From NCBI RefSeq assembly GCF_003062295.1, contig NZ_PYCN01000020.1:78861-142860 (forward strand): 64,000 nucleotides of DNA, written 5' to 3'. Within the stretch, counting starts at the first letter, position 1. Every line of letters begins with the position of its first letter. Source of the DNA: Bradyrhizobium algeriense (GTDB lineage: Bacteria; Pseudomonadota; Alphaproteobacteria; Rhizobiales; Xanthobacteraceae). Position numbers and translations under genes: made by a program. Shown one piece after another: positions 1-8,846 of this stretch. The notes beneath the pieces were generated by a model that had not been told where the DNA came from, did not search any database, and saw only the letters and a list, made by a program, of their open reading frames with translations.

Positions 1-432
1 TCCTTTCGGAACCTCGGCCAACAGCGAAGCCAGCCAGAGGCCGTGCTTCTTCGCCATCCGCCTGAACGCCTTCCTGCCCGCGGACGTCATGCAGACGATC
101 TGCACGCGGCGGTCGAGCGGCGACGGCGACCGCGTGATGAAGCCGTCTTCGACCAGGCGATCCACGATCGGGGTCAGATTCCCGGCCGTGACCATCAACC
201 GCTTTGGCAACTCGCCCAGCACCAGCCCGACAGGCTCGCGATCGAGCTGCGCCAGCACGTCAAAGCGCGGCATCGTGAAGTCGAACTCTTCGCGGAACTG
301 ACGGCGAAGCTCGGCGCCGATCAAGGACGTACAGGCAAGCAGGCGAAGCCATACCCTGACCTGGGCGCGGTTGTCCGTGTCGTCCTCGGCCATGTTCTCT
401 TCGTCGATCAGCGCGATCTCCTTGCCGGCCAT
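1..432 (-). CDS. MarR-family transcriptional regulator (3' end cut by window edge)
   Basis: The reverse strand from 432 stays open for 144 codons to base 1, so the C-terminus lies outside the window. The translation has MarR winged-helix features: FTMPRFDVLAQL before the helix-turn-helix, KRLMVTAGNLTPIVDRL as recognition helix region, and LVEDGFITRSPSPLDRR as the wing with the typical DxR. MarR proteins are dimeric regulators, usually repressors, that often respond to aromatic or acyl-CoA ligands. The ATG at 432 is preceded by GGGAGG at about ten bases. It is divergent from an acyl-CoA thioesterase gene and similar palindromes lie near both promoters, so auto-control together with control of the thioesterase is likely (inference). 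A BadR/CouR-like aromatic sensor is possible but not shown. Confidence 0.88.
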   Translation of the reverse strand, partial: MAGKEIALIDEENMAEDDTDNRAQVRVWLRLLACTSLIGAELRRQFREEFDFTMPRFDVLAQLDREPVGLVLGELPKRLMVTAGNLTPIVDRLVEDGFITRSPSPLDRRVQIVCMTSAGRKAFRRMAKKHGLWLASLLAEVPKG

Positions 433-507
433 CAACCCATGCCTCCCGACGTTCCCTGTGCAGCCGAGCGGATCGGCGCAAAGGCTCTGAAATGAACGTG
501 TAAATCC

Positions 508-519
508 TTTGGGACCAAA
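508..519. promoter_or_regulatory. Palindrome TTTGGGACCAAA, candidate MarR operator
   Basis: Perfect 5-bp half sites TTTGG and CCAAA are separated by two bases, about 75 bp upstream of the marR start codon. It fits the pattern TTTRGnnCYAAA shared with the palindrome at 759-770. The size suits a MarR dimer site, but this is an inference from position and symmetry. Confidence 0.45.
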
Positions 520-758
520 TCAAGTGCCCGGTCCGAACGATCCCGCTCCCGGTTCGGTTGCCTGCAGCACCCACGACCGTAGTAGAGGATATCGTGGCGA
601 AGCAAGCGGGGCGGGCCTGCGCCACGCAGGAAACCGCTTAAATTTCTGAAAAAGGCGCCTGCGCGCCTCGACACGGAATCGCCGATTGAGGGGCGTGGCA
701 CGGCGTCTGGAGACTTCAATGCTCGACTCTGCACACCGGCCCGGCTATAAAAAAATGC

Positions 759-770
759 TTTAGACCTAAA
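759..770. promoter_or_regulatory. Palindrome TTTAGACCTAAA, candidate MarR operator
   Basis: Perfect half sites TTTAG and CTAAA with a two-base spacer lie 17 bp before the thioesterase ATG, and a further CTAAA copy follows at 771-775. A repressor bound here would cover the promoter or the ribosome binding site. It matches the palindrome at 508-519 in spacing and in all but one position of each half site. Confidence 0.5.
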
Positions 771-787
771 CTAAATGAGCCCGGCGC

Positions 788-1303
788 ATGGCCCGTTTTG
801 AATCCCTGACACTCTCCGAGTTGCCGAGCGGCGTCTGGCGCACGCGCCTGCGGGTACGCTTCGGCTCGTGCGATCCGGCCGGAATCGTCTACACGCCGGA
901 ATATCTCAATTTGTTCAACGGCGTGATCGAGGACTGGTACGGCGATGCGCTGGGACTGCCCTATCATGAACTGGTCGGAACACGGCGGACCGGCCTCGGC
1001 TATGCGCACGTCTCGGCGGATTTCGCCAAGCCCAGCAGCATGGGCGACGTGCTCGACGTCGCCGTCATCGTGCGCGACATCGGACGCACCTCGATGAAGC
1101 TCACGGTTCACGCGTTCAAGGATGGCACCGAGTGCGTCCGCGCCACCTTCGTAACCGTGACGACCTCGCTGGTGGACCACAAATCGATTGCGTTGCCGGA
1201 TGACATGCGTCTCGCGTTGAAGAATTACCAGGCGCGTTGCGAGGAGCCGGCCAGCCCTGCCTCAACAAGCCTCAGACACGGACCGAGCAGCCTGCCGGCG
1301 TGA
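788..1303 (+). CDS. Acyl-CoA thioesterase, 4-hydroxybenzoyl-CoA thioesterase (4HBT) family
   Basis: A 171-residue single hotdog-fold protein. The 4HBT signature is clear at residues 25-40: FGSCDPAGIVYTPEYL, with Asp29 in the position of the catalytic aspartate of Pseudomonas 4HBT. The family hydrolyses aromatic or aliphatic acyl-CoA to free acid and CoA in the cytoplasm. The last 20 or so residues are Pro/Ser-rich and look like a non-conserved tail. It stands alone behind a promoter that faces a MarR gene, which suggests induction by an aromatic acid or its CoA thioester (inference). The exact substrate cannot be read from the sequence. Confidence 0.88.
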   Translation: MARFESLTLSELPSGVWRTRLRVRFGSCDPAGIVYTPEYLNLFNGVIEDWYGDALGLPYHELVGTRRTGLGYAHVSADFAKPSSMGDVLDVAVIVRDIGRTSMKLTVHAFKDGTECVRATFVTVTTSLVDHKSIALPDDMRLALKNYQARCEEPASPASTSLRHGPSSLPA

Positions 1304-1554
1304 TGGCCGCTATCAGGCTGGAGCGAGCCCATTGCTGCGAAGTCTTTTCCGGCATCGTTTGACCGCCATTAGCCGATCCCACGCGATATTGTTTGCCAAT
1401 CGCCAGTGTCCGTCGTGCTTAAACGCCGAAATTGACCGCAAGCGGCCGGCAACTCGTCGATCTTGGATTTTTGCGATCACTTCCCATCTGTTTGTAGACA
1501 GGAAGTACTTGAGCTCTACATTGTCTTGTGTCTCCGTCCCGAAGGACCTCCACA

Positions 1555-1809
1555 ATGCGCGTGTTGGCTTGTACGATTCTGACGATCGGACCGATGCTGG
1601 TCGCCGCGCCTGCACACGCCCAGACCTATGATCCAAACTTCCCGGTCTGCCTGCAAACCTACGCCATTGGCGGCGGCAGTATCGACTGCAGCTTTACGTC
1701 GCTGGCGCAGTGTGCCGGGTCCGCATCGGGCCGCGCGGCGCAGTGCCTGAACAATCCGTATTTCGCACATGGCGACAGGAAACCGCCTCGGCAACGCGGC
1801 GTTTACTAG
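1555..1809 (+). CDS. Small secreted DUF3551-type protein
   Basis: An 84-residue protein with a signal peptide (hydrophobic residues 3-20, AHAQ cleavage site) and a short mature part containing CLQTYAIGGGSIDCSFTSLA and AQCLNNPYF. Spaced cysteines and the YxxxGxxxDCSF core match the DUF3551 peptides that are abundant in Bradyrhizobium and relatives. An in-frame start exists at 1528, but the ATG at 1555 has AAGGA at the right distance and begins the signal peptide, so I use it. Function is unknown; location is presumably periplasmic, with disulfide-linked cysteines. Confidence 0.78.
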   Translation: MRVLACTILTIGPMLVAAPAHAQTYDPNFPVCLQTYAIGGGSIDCSFTSLAQCAGSASGRAAQCLNNPYFAHGDRKPPRQRGVY

Positions 1810-1903
1810 GGCGGCAGCACGCGCTGGAGGCGCCATGCTCAACTTTGCCCACGTCATCGCTTCTACGTATAGTCAGGCGAAACCACCCATTCCGTGAGGT
1901 CTC

Positions 1904-3544
1904 GTGACTGCTCCCAATCCCGCTGCCGGCAAACCGGTCGATCCCGCCTCCCTTGTCAACGTGTCGCAGTTGGTAACGGCCTATTTCACGTCGAAACCGG
2001 ATCCCTCCGATCCTGCCCAGCGCGTCGCCTTCGGAACCTCGGGGCATCGCGGGACTTCGCTGAAGAACTCGTTCAACGAAAACCATATCCTGGCGACGAC
2101 GCAGGCGATCTGCGACCACCGCCGCGAAACCGGGCTCACCGGTCCGCTGTTCGTCGGCATCGATACCCATGCGCTCGCCGAGCCGGCGCTGGTGAGTGCG
2201 GTGGAAGTGTTTGCCGCCAACGGCGTCGACATCATGATCGACGAGCGCGGCGGCTACACGCCGACGCCTGTGATCTCGCATGCGATCCTGAGCTACAATA
2301 AAGGCCGAACGAGCGGACTTGCCGATGGCGTCGTCATCTCGCCGTCGCATAATCCGCCCGAGGATGGTGGCTACAAATACAACCCGCCGCATGGTGGCCC
2401 GGCCGACACGGATGTGACGGCCAGGGTCGAAAAGGCCGCCAACGCCTACATGGAAGCCGACATGAAGGGCGTTGTGCGGGTGTCGTATGAGCGCGCCCGC
2501 AAGGCGCCTTCGACACATCTGCACGACTATGTCAGTCCCTATGTCGCCGATCTCGGCAATGCCGTGGACATGGCGCTGATCAAATCATCGGGCGTGAAAA
2601 TCGGGATCGATCCGCTGGGCGGCGCCGCCGTTCACTACTGGGCGCCGCTGATCGAGCGTTATGGGATAGATGCGACCATCGTCAACGATGCCGTCGATCC
2701 GACGTTTCGGTTCATGACGGCGGACTGGGATGGAAAAATCCGCATGGATTGCTCCTCGCCGTTCGCGATGGCGAGCCTGATTGCGATGCGCGACAGGTTC
2801 GACGTCGCCTTTGCCAACGATACCGACGCCGACCGGCACGGCATCGTGACGCGCACGGGCGGGCTGATGAACCCGAACCATTTTCTCGCCGCGGCAATCG
2901 CCTATCTGTTCGAGCATCGGCCGCAATGGGGCAGCGAGGCCGCGATCGGCAAGACCATCGTCTCCAGCTCGATCATCGATCGTGTCGCCGGCAAGCTGAA
3001 ACGCAAGCTGGTCGAAACCCCGGTCGGCTTCAAATGGTTCGTCGAAGGCCTCGGCACCGGTGCGTTCGGATTCGCCGGCGAGGAAAGCGCCGGTGCTTCG
3101 TTCCTCAAGCGCGACGGCTCGGTCTGGACGACCGACAAGGACGGCATGGTGATGGGGCTGCTCGCTGCCGAAATCCTCGGGCGCACCGGCGGCGACCCAA
3201 GCCAGTTGTTTGCCACCCTCACGGCCGAACTCGGCGTGCCCTATTACGAGCGGATCGACGTGCCGGCGACGCCGAAACAGAAGAGTGCGCTGAAGGCGCT
3301 CGGGCCGGAGCAGCTTGATATGCGCCAGCTTGCCGGTGAACCGGTCAGTGCGATTCGGACCCGGGCGCCGGGTAACGATCAATCCTTCGGCGGCATCAAG
3401 GTCGAATCTGAGGCGGGATGGTTTGCCGCGCGGCCATCGGGCACCGAAGACGTCTACAAGATCTACGCCGAGAGTTTCCGGGACCGGAACCATCTGAAGG
3501 CGATTCAGCAGGACGCACAGCGCGCCATCGCGAAGGCCTTCTGA
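1904..3544 (+). CDS. pgm: Phosphoglucomutase (alpha-D-glucose phosphate specific)
   Basis: A 546-residue enzyme of the alpha-D-phosphohexomutase family that interconverts glucose 1-phosphate and glucose 6-phosphate, linking glycolysis to glycogen and exopolysaccharide precursors. Visible motifs in order: VAFGTSGHRG near residue 41, the phosphoserine loop VVISPSHNPPEDGG with Ser148, the metal-binding loop NDTDADRHG, the sugar-binding GEESAGASF, and the phosphate-binding RPSGTEDVYKIY at the C-terminus. Length matches the E. coli Pgm type. The start is a GTG. It is monocistronic, with unrelated genes on both sides. Confidence 0.96.
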   Translation: MTAPNPAAGKPVDPASLVNVSQLVTAYFTSKPDPSDPAQRVAFGTSGHRGTSLKNSFNENHILATTQAICDHRRETGLTGPLFVGIDTHALAEPALVSAVEVFAANGVDIMIDERGGYTPTPVISHAILSYNKGRTSGLADGVVISPSHNPPEDGGYKYNPPHGGPADTDVTARVEKAANAYMEADMKGVVRVSYERARKAPSTHLHDYVSPYVADLGNAVDMALIKSSGVKIGIDPLGGAAVHYWAPLIERYGIDATIVNDAVDPTFRFMTADWDGKIRMDCSSPFAMASLIAMRDRFDVAFANDTDADRHGIVTRTGGLMNPNHFLAAAIAYLFEHRPQWGSEAAIGKTIVSSSIIDRVAGKLKRKLVETPVGFKWFVEGLGTGAFGFAGEESAGASFLKRDGSVWTTDKDGMVMGLLAAEILGRTGGDPSQLFATLTAELGVPYYERIDVPATPKQKSALKALGPEQLDMRQLAGEPVSAIRTRAPGNDQSFGGIKVESEAGWFAARPSGTEDVYKIYAESFRDRNHLKAIQQDAQRAIAKAF

Positions 3545-3803
3545 TTCCGCGGCGAGGCGATTAGGTTTTTGCAATGGGAAATCCCGAATCGCTACCGAAC
3601 GGCGGAAGAATCTTGCGCCAGGCAGCACCCAGCTGCGCCAGCCCTGACCAGGCTGGAACTGCGGAACTGAAGTTCGGGCGCCGTCGCGCTCGCGATCACG
3701 CTGAAATCACGAAGACCCAAGCAGTGTTAGGCTCGGGAGTTAGCTGCCAGAACGCCGACCGGGAGCGGGGGCCTTGGGAGCTATCGAGGTACCGGGGGAT
3801 GAA

Positions 3804-4130
3804 ATGAGTGCGGAATCGGTTGTCTACTATCTGAATCGCGTGCCTGAGAGCGATCCGAATGACCAAACCGAATGGCTTTTGACGGCACTGGGGCAATATA
3901 CCGGCGCGGAACTGCGCGAACTGCTCTATGTAGCGGAAGAACCGGGATTCTTTGAATTGATGCGTGGGCTGTTTGCGCTCTCGGACGAGAGCCGTGCCGT
4001 CCTGCAGCAATTTCTCGAAACTGGCCGTCCGCCGGCCATGAAGGCGGCGATCGACCCGAACGGGCGGTTGACGATTGACCACGTCAATGTCGAGCAGCGC
4101 GTAAAAATGCTTCCTGTGATCGCAAATTAG
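3804..4130 (+). CDS. Hypothetical small acidic protein
   Basis: A 108-residue soluble protein that I do not recognise. It is acidic and mostly helical in appearance (TEWLLTALGQYTGAELRELL, then LMRGLFALSDESRAVLQQFL) with no signal peptide or membrane segment. An in-frame ATG at 3774 would add ten residues, but the ATG at 3804 follows a GGGGGAT Shine-Dalgarno-like stretch. It lies 58 bp before an XRE regulator on the same strand, so the two may be cotranscribed. An adaptor or antitoxin-like role would be a guess. Confidence 0.6.
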   Translation: MSAESVVYYLNRVPESDPNDQTEWLLTALGQYTGAELRELLYVAEEPGFFELMRGLFALSDESRAVLQQFLETGRPPAMKAAIDPNGRLTIDHVNVEQRVKMLPVIAN

Positions 4131-4188
4131 TATCCTAGGCTCCCTGAGGTTGTGCTAAGGTTCCAGCTTGAACAGTTGGGAGCCGCCC

Positions 4189-4638
4189 ATGGCGACGAGG
4201 AAGTCTGGCCCGCTCGATGCGATGGTGGGTACCAGGATTCGTATGTTGCGGATCAACCGCGGCATCAGCCAAACCGGACTCGCAGAACGAATCGGCGTTA
4301 CCTTTCAACAGGTGCAGAAATACGAACGAGGCGCCAACCGGGTTGGCGCGAGCCGGTTGGCGCAAATCGCTTCCGTGCTGGACGTCTCGGTTGGCGAGTT
4401 TTTCGAATCTTCCCAGGCTAAATCTCCCGGCATGAATTCAGCGGTTCGCTTGCTTGCCGAGCCGGGCGCCTTGCGCGTTCTCAAGGCCTATGCGCGAACG
4501 CCCGGTCCGCGCGTCCGGTCTTGCATCGCGAAGCTGGTTGAAAGCATCGCCGATCGAACTTCCGGGACCAAGGCCACGGTTGCGCGTCTGAATACTGTCG
4601 ATCTTGGTGAGCGGCGGAAGTTTCCCTCGCGAGGATAG
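4189..4638 (+). CDS. XRE-family helix-turn-helix transcriptional regulator
   Basis: A 149-residue protein with an N-terminal Cro/CI-type helix-turn-helix at about residues 12-68: RIRMLRINRGISQTGLAERI, then TFQQVQKYERGANRVGASRL. The FQQVQKYERG motif is typical of a rhizobial XRE subgroup. The C-terminal 80 residues are basic and contain no obvious ligand domain. An in-frame ATG lies seven codons upstream at 4168; I chose 4189 because GGGAG sits at the right distance. It follows an unknown small gene on the same strand. Targets are unknown. Confidence 0.85.
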   Translation: MATRKSGPLDAMVGTRIRMLRINRGISQTGLAERIGVTFQQVQKYERGANRVGASRLAQIASVLDVSVGEFFESSQAKSPGMNSAVRLLAEPGALRVLKAYARTPGPRVRSCIAKLVESIADRTSGTKATVARLNTVDLGERRKFPSRG

Positions 4639-4696
4639 TCTTCCGCAGGAAGACGAGCAGCAATCCTGTGCCGCCCCGCAAATCCGGTTGGAGGCG

Positions 4697-5251
4697 TCAG
4701 CCCGTCGCGCGAATCGCCAGCCGCTCCGGCGGCCTGCTGCCGGGAATGAACTCGCCGATCCAGTCACGGCGCGTCGCTTCGATATGCCAGGACATTGCCT
4801 CGGCCGAATAGGGTGCCGGATCGGGAATGTCCTTGCGGATCTCCTTGCCGTCGAGCCAGCCGCAGCTGTGCGAGTAGCGCGCCTTGCAGACGAGATGGAT
4901 ATCGCCGTGGTCCTGCAGCAGCACGTAGCCATCAGCCGGAAAAAATGTACCGGCGAGCTCGATCGCACCGGGCAACTGACGCACCAACAGGAATGTGCTG
5001 GTGGATTGCGATTCCGATTCGGAAACCAGTACGCCGACCAGGCAGTGGATCGGCGCGATTACCTGCGGTGCAACCAGCGCGAGAGGCTCCGTGATCGGGC
5101 CGGCCGTCGCGATCGAAAGATATTCGCCCTCTGGTCCCCAACGGCAGGCGATCAGCCACTCGCGGCTACGGCTACGAATCAAGGTCGGCTTGGCATAGTC
5201 TGAACGGGCAATATCTGCTGCCATGGCTATGACTAAGGCTTTCGCGAGCAT
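4697..5251 (-). CDS. Hypothetical protein divergent from the YcaO gene
   Basis: A 184-residue protein with no family that I recognise. The ATG at 5251 has a perfect GGAGGA seven bases upstream, so the longer reading from 5305 is rejected. The sequence is a mixed alpha/beta cytoplasmic type with hydrophobic strands (APQVIAPIHCLVGVLVSESE; DGYVLLQDHGDIHLVCKARY) and three cysteines, and no signal peptide. It is transcribed away from the YcaO gene only 68 bp away, so the two share a promoter region and may be co-regulated. It could be a partner of YcaO, but it has no resemblance to TfuA or to the E1-like cyclodehydratase partner. Confidence 0.65.
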   Translation of the reverse strand: MLAKALVIAMAADIARSDYAKPTLIRSRSREWLIACRWGPEGEYLSIATAGPITEPLALVAPQVIAPIHCLVGVLVSESESQSTSTFLLVRQLPGAIELAGTFFPADGYVLLQDHGDIHLVCKARYSHSCGWLDGKEIRKDIPDPAPYSAEAMSWHIEATRRDWIGEFIPGSRPPERLAIRATG

Positions 5252-5319
5252 AAATTCCTCCAGGGCGAGGGCGGGCTGGCCTCTCGTCCGCAGTCTGCCC
5301 GCCAAGTCGTGAGGTCACC

Positions 5320-6681
5320 GTGAGCGGTACCGAAAATTCGATACAGGAATTGTTTGCACGCGCGGCATCGTTGCTTCTCGGCAACGGAGTGGACGCCGCC
5401 GGCGATCACGATGCCGGACGTATCCTGCAGGCGCTGGAATATGCCTCGGAATCCAGCAACCGGATTGATTCGGAGGCCGCCAATCGTGCCCATTTGCTGA
5501 TCGCTGCTTCCCGATTTGCGCGGGTGTTCGAACTGGCCTCACCCGATGCGCCCGGTCTGTTCAGCTTTGGTGCGCAATTCGATCCAGCGCTTGCTGATCC
5601 CTTGCATGACGGAAGCCCGATGGTCGGCGTTTCCGGCGTCGGTCTGACGTTGCGGGATGCATTTCAGGGCTGCGTCGGCGAGGGAATCGAATATCTCTCT
5701 CAATTGCAGACCGGGCGCGACGTGTTGCTCAAACCCGGCGTCGACGACTGGGCCGGAAAACTCGGTCCGAACGCGCTGGAGCTGGTCGCTGCCGTTTCGG
5801 AACGCCGCATACAACCAGAGCGGGCGCTTTCCTGGTGTCGTGCAACGCGGCTGACCGACGGTGGCGAGGTGTGGCTTCCGGCCGACATCTGCCTGCGGCG
5901 TCCGCCGGCGCAGCGCGACTTCGCGCCGCCATTCCCCTTGAGCATCGGATCGGCCGCCGGTCCGTCACGGGATGCCGCAGCACTGCACGGCCTGCTGGAA
6001 TTGATCGAGCGCGATGCGGCCAGCCTATGGTGGCGGGGCGGTCAACTGGCCCGATCGATTCCGCCGCAGCATGAAGCCGGCATGGTGGCGGAAAGTTTGT
6101 TGCGGCAGCTCCGGCATGGCGCATCGGTGCAGCGCCGGACATGGCTGCTTGATATCACGACGGATATCGGCGTGCCCTGCGTCGCGGCCGTCTCGTGCCG
6201 GGCGGACGGTTCCGGTTTTGCTTTCGGCCTCGCCGCGCGGCCGGCGCTCGAGGCCGCGGTCCGCTCGGCAACGCTTGAAATGTGTCAGTTCGAACTGGCC
6301 GACGCTGTCGTCGCAACCAAACGCAGCGAGCGCGGCGATGACGCGCTCAACGCCCAGGATCGCACCCACCTGCAGCGCGCGGCGATCAATGCCGATCAGT
6401 GCAGACTGTTGCAGCCGGTCGCGGAGTACGCGGCTCATCTTCCCCTTCACGCAACTGAAGCGAGCGCGATATTTGGATTGATCGTACAGCGTTTGGAGAA
6501 ACTGGGAATCGAGACATTTTGCCTTGATCTGAAGCGCCCGAGCTTCGCTGTTCCGGTGGTCCGCGTGATTGCCCCAGGGCTGCAACTCGAGCCATCCGAA
6601 ATCGTCACGGCCAGGCTGCAGGATACGATTGCGCGAACCGGAGGCGGCGCAACCTATACCGGAGGTGTTTCTTTGATATAG
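5320..6681 (+). CDS. YcaO-family protein (ATP-dependent peptide-backbone modifying enzyme type)
   Basis: A 453-residue protein with the YcaO ATP/Mg-binding signature in three blocks: GLTLRDAFQGCVGEGIEYLS (Glu121, Glu124), AALHGLLELIERDAASLWW (Glu227, Glu230), and EAAVRSATLEMCQFELADA (Glu320, Gln323). YcaO enzymes use ATP to activate peptide backbone amides, giving azolines in thiazole/oxazole-modified peptides, or thioamides with a TfuA or sulfur partner. The C-terminus ends in TYTGGVSLI and lacks the PxPxP tail of canonical azoline synthetases. No ThiF/E1-like partner, flavin dehydrogenase or TfuA is adjacent. A SARP-type regulator follows after 38 bp and is likely in the same operon. The substrate is unknown. 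A GTG start is used. Confidence 0.88.
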   Translation: MSGTENSIQELFARAASLLLGNGVDAAGDHDAGRILQALEYASESSNRIDSEAANRAHLLIAASRFARVFELASPDAPGLFSFGAQFDPALADPLHDGSPMVGVSGVGLTLRDAFQGCVGEGIEYLSQLQTGRDVLLKPGVDDWAGKLGPNALELVAAVSERRIQPERALSWCRATRLTDGGEVWLPADICLRRPPAQRDFAPPFPLSIGSAAGPSRDAAALHGLLELIERDAASLWWRGGQLARSIPPQHEAGMVAESLLRQLRHGASVQRRTWLLDITTDIGVPCVAAVSCRADGSGFAFGLAARPALEAAVRSATLEMCQFELADAVVATKRSERGDDALNAQDRTHLQRAAINADQCRLLQPVAEYAAHLPLHATEASAIFGLIVQRLEKLGIETFCLDLKRPSFAVPVVRVIAPGLQLEPSEIVTARLQDTIARTGGGATYTGGVSLI

Positions 6682-6719
6682 ACTGGCTGGAATTAACCAA
6701 CCGGTTCCGGAAACCCTGC

Positions 6720-8828
6720 ATGCCGGCCAGAACAAACGCCATGACAGCGGACAAGGCCACGGCGGCGCCCGAAAGCGCGCCGCGCCTTTCGGTGTCGCTG
6801 GTTGGACGGCTCGGCGTGCGGTTCAACGGCCGGGCGGTCGAACTGCGAACCCGCAAGGCCGGCGCGGTCCTTAGTTACCTCGCGCTGTCGGAGATGAAGC
6901 AGGAGAGCCGCGAGCGGCTGGTCGGCCTGCTCTGGAGTCGTTCGGACGAAGAAAAGGCGCGCGCTTCGCTGCGCCAGGTCGTTCGCGAGCTGCGGTCGAT
7001 GCTGGAGGAGGCCGGATATGACGGCTTCGTCGCGGAGCGGCTGATGATCGGCATCGACGTCGGACGCATCGAAGTCGATATCGAAAGCGTGATCCAGCTC
7101 GCCGAAAGCGGGCGCGTTCACCCGCTGCTGCTCGATACGCCACAGCTCGACGGGCGGCTGCTCGAAGGAATGGACGATCTCGACCCGTCGTTCCGGGTCT
7201 GGGTACTGGCCAAGCGGCAGACCATCCATGAACGGCTGATGCGAAATCTCGATGAAGGTCTGACCTCCGCAAGCGTTCCCGCCGATTCCAAAAAAAGGAT
7301 TGCAGCCGCGATCGTCAATCTCGACCCGACCCATGAATATGCCTGCCGCTATCTGATGCGGGCGCATGCGGAAGAGGGCGACACGGCCGGTGCGTTGCGC
7401 ATCTACAAGGCGCTGTGGGATCTCTTGGACCGCGACTACGCGATGGAGCCGTCGTCGGCCACCGAAGAACTCGTCGCGAACATCAAGCTCGGCATTCTGG
7501 AGCGCGCGCCGGTCGATCGGGCCGCGTCGGCAGCGAATGACGAATTCGCTGTCAGGATGGTCAGGGGGACCGCTCACCAGCCGGTGGCCCCGATGTCGCC
7601 ATCGGTCAATGCGTCGGCCAGGATGCGCCTGGTGCTGCTGCCCTTTGCGATGCATGGCGTCGACGAGGACCACAGCCATCTGGTGCAGGGGTTCTCCCAG
7701 CATCTCGCCGCCTGTCTCGTGCGCTTCCGCGAATGGAGCGTGGTTGATCGTCCGCCCGCGGCCGTCGTGCTTCCCGCCTCGGGCACGGCGCCGCAATACT
7801 GCATCGAAACCACCGCCTACCAGGCGGGCGCCGAAATCAACATCGTGATGGTGTTGCGGGACGATACCTCCGGGATTTACGTCTGGAGCGAAAGCTTCCG
7901 GCTCGGCCTCGGAAACTGGTTTGAAACCCAGCAGCGCATCATCCGCCGCATCGCGACTTCCTTGAACGTGCAGTTGTCGACCGAGCGGCTGATGCGGCTG
8001 GCAGGCGAGCCCGACGTTTCACTCGATCTTCACGACCGCTGGCTGCGCGGCCAGAATCTCATCACGAAGTTCGACAAGGAAAGCTGGCAGCGGGCGGTCG
8101 CGATCTTTCGCGACTCGATCCGGGAAAATCCTGCTTTCTCGCCGTTCTACAGCAGCCTTGTGCAGATGAACAACATCGAGCATTTCGTGCATCCCGGGGT
8201 CCTTCGCAATCTCGACAAGGCAAAGGCGACCCTTGAACTGGCGAAAATCGCCGTTGAACTCGATCCGGTTGATTCCAGGGCGCATCTCTGTTGCGGCTGG
8301 TCATATACGTTTGCGTTGCGCGAGGCCGAGGCGGCGCCGCACATGGACCTCGCTTGCGAGCTGAACGACAACGATCCGTGGACGCTGCTGTCCAGCGCTC
8401 ACTATTGCGCTTTCTGCGGCTCGATCGAACAAGCTCAGCTACGCGCCAGCCAATCGCTTGCCCTTTCGCTGGCGCCCTCACGCCTCGAATGGGGCTATCA
8501 CTGCATCATTCACTACCTGTGCGGCGACTATGCGGGCGCCATAGAGGCCTGCGACCGCGCCTATAATGTCATTCAGACGCTGCCCGCATGGCGTGCGGCC
8601 GCGCTGTTCGAGCTGGGGCAACCCGAGTTGGCGCGCGAGGAAGCGCAGCGATTTCTGAACGGCATTCGCTCGTTTTGGGTTGGGTCAGACCCGCCGACCG
8701 ACGTGGCCATCACACGCTGGCTCCTGCAAGCGCACCCCATCACCATCAGGGCGCGGTGGGAAACCCTGCGCCGCAGCCTGCGCGGCGCCGGGTTCCCGGT
8801 CGAAGGCATTGCGCCATTGTACTGGTGA
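6720..8828 (+). CDS. SARP/BTAD-type transcriptional regulator with C-terminal TPR-like region
   Basis: A 702-residue regulator. Residues about 24-95 form an OmpR-like winged helix as in SARP activators (LSVSLVGRLGVRFNGRAVEL, then LRTRKAGAVLSYLALS), followed by a bacterial transcriptional activator domain to about residue 260. Residues about 300-430 resemble the TolB-N-like module seen in CadC/adenylate-cyclase-type regulators (RLVLLPFAMHGVDEDHSHL). The rest is helical and TPR-like (DYAGAIEACDRAYNV; FELGQPELAREEAQRFL). No transmembrane helix is evident. It directly follows the YcaO gene and faces the small-protein/peroxidase operon tail to tail, 18 bp apart. A cluster-specific activator role is an inference. 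A second in-frame ATG lies at 6741. Confidence 0.85.
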   Translation: MPARTNAMTADKATAAPESAPRLSVSLVGRLGVRFNGRAVELRTRKAGAVLSYLALSEMKQESRERLVGLLWSRSDEEKARASLRQVVRELRSMLEEAGYDGFVAERLMIGIDVGRIEVDIESVIQLAESGRVHPLLLDTPQLDGRLLEGMDDLDPSFRVWVLAKRQTIHERLMRNLDEGLTSASVPADSKKRIAAAIVNLDPTHEYACRYLMRAHAEEGDTAGALRIYKALWDLLDRDYAMEPSSATEELVANIKLGILERAPVDRAASAANDEFAVRMVRGTAHQPVAPMSPSVNASARMRLVLLPFAMHGVDEDHSHLVQGFSQHLAACLVRFREWSVVDRPPAAVVLPASGTAPQYCIETTAYQAGAEINIVMVLRDDTSGIYVWSESFRLGLGNWFETQQRIIRRIATSLNVQLSTERLMRLAGEPDVSLDLHDRWLRGQNLITKFDKESWQRAVAIFRDSIRENPAFSPFYSSLVQMNNIEHFVHPGVLRNLDKAKATLELAKIAVELDPVDSRAHLCCGWSYTFALREAEAAPHMDLACELNDNDPWTLLSSAHYCAFCGSIEQAQLRASQSLALSLAPSRLEWGYHCIIHYLCGDYAGAIEACDRAYNVIQTLPAWRAAALFELGQPELAREEAQRFLNGIRSFWVGSDPPTDVAITRWLLQAHPITIRARWETLRRSLRGAGFPVEGIAPLYW

Positions 8829-8846
8829 CAAGGCCGCTCGTGGATT

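Larger units (their letters stand above)
433..787. other. Divergent regulatory region between MarR gene and thioesterase
   Basis: This 355-bp stretch separates two divergently transcribed genes. I see no convincing gene in it: open frames crossing it are short and have no ribosome binding site or recognisable product. It holds the two 12-bp palindromes listed separately and an A-rich tract at 748-755 near the thioesterase promoter. Confidence 0.6.

Noticed and set aside
3574..3807. 77-codon open frame after pgm
   Set aside because: Overlaps the start of the next gene, with no SD and no recognisable domain.
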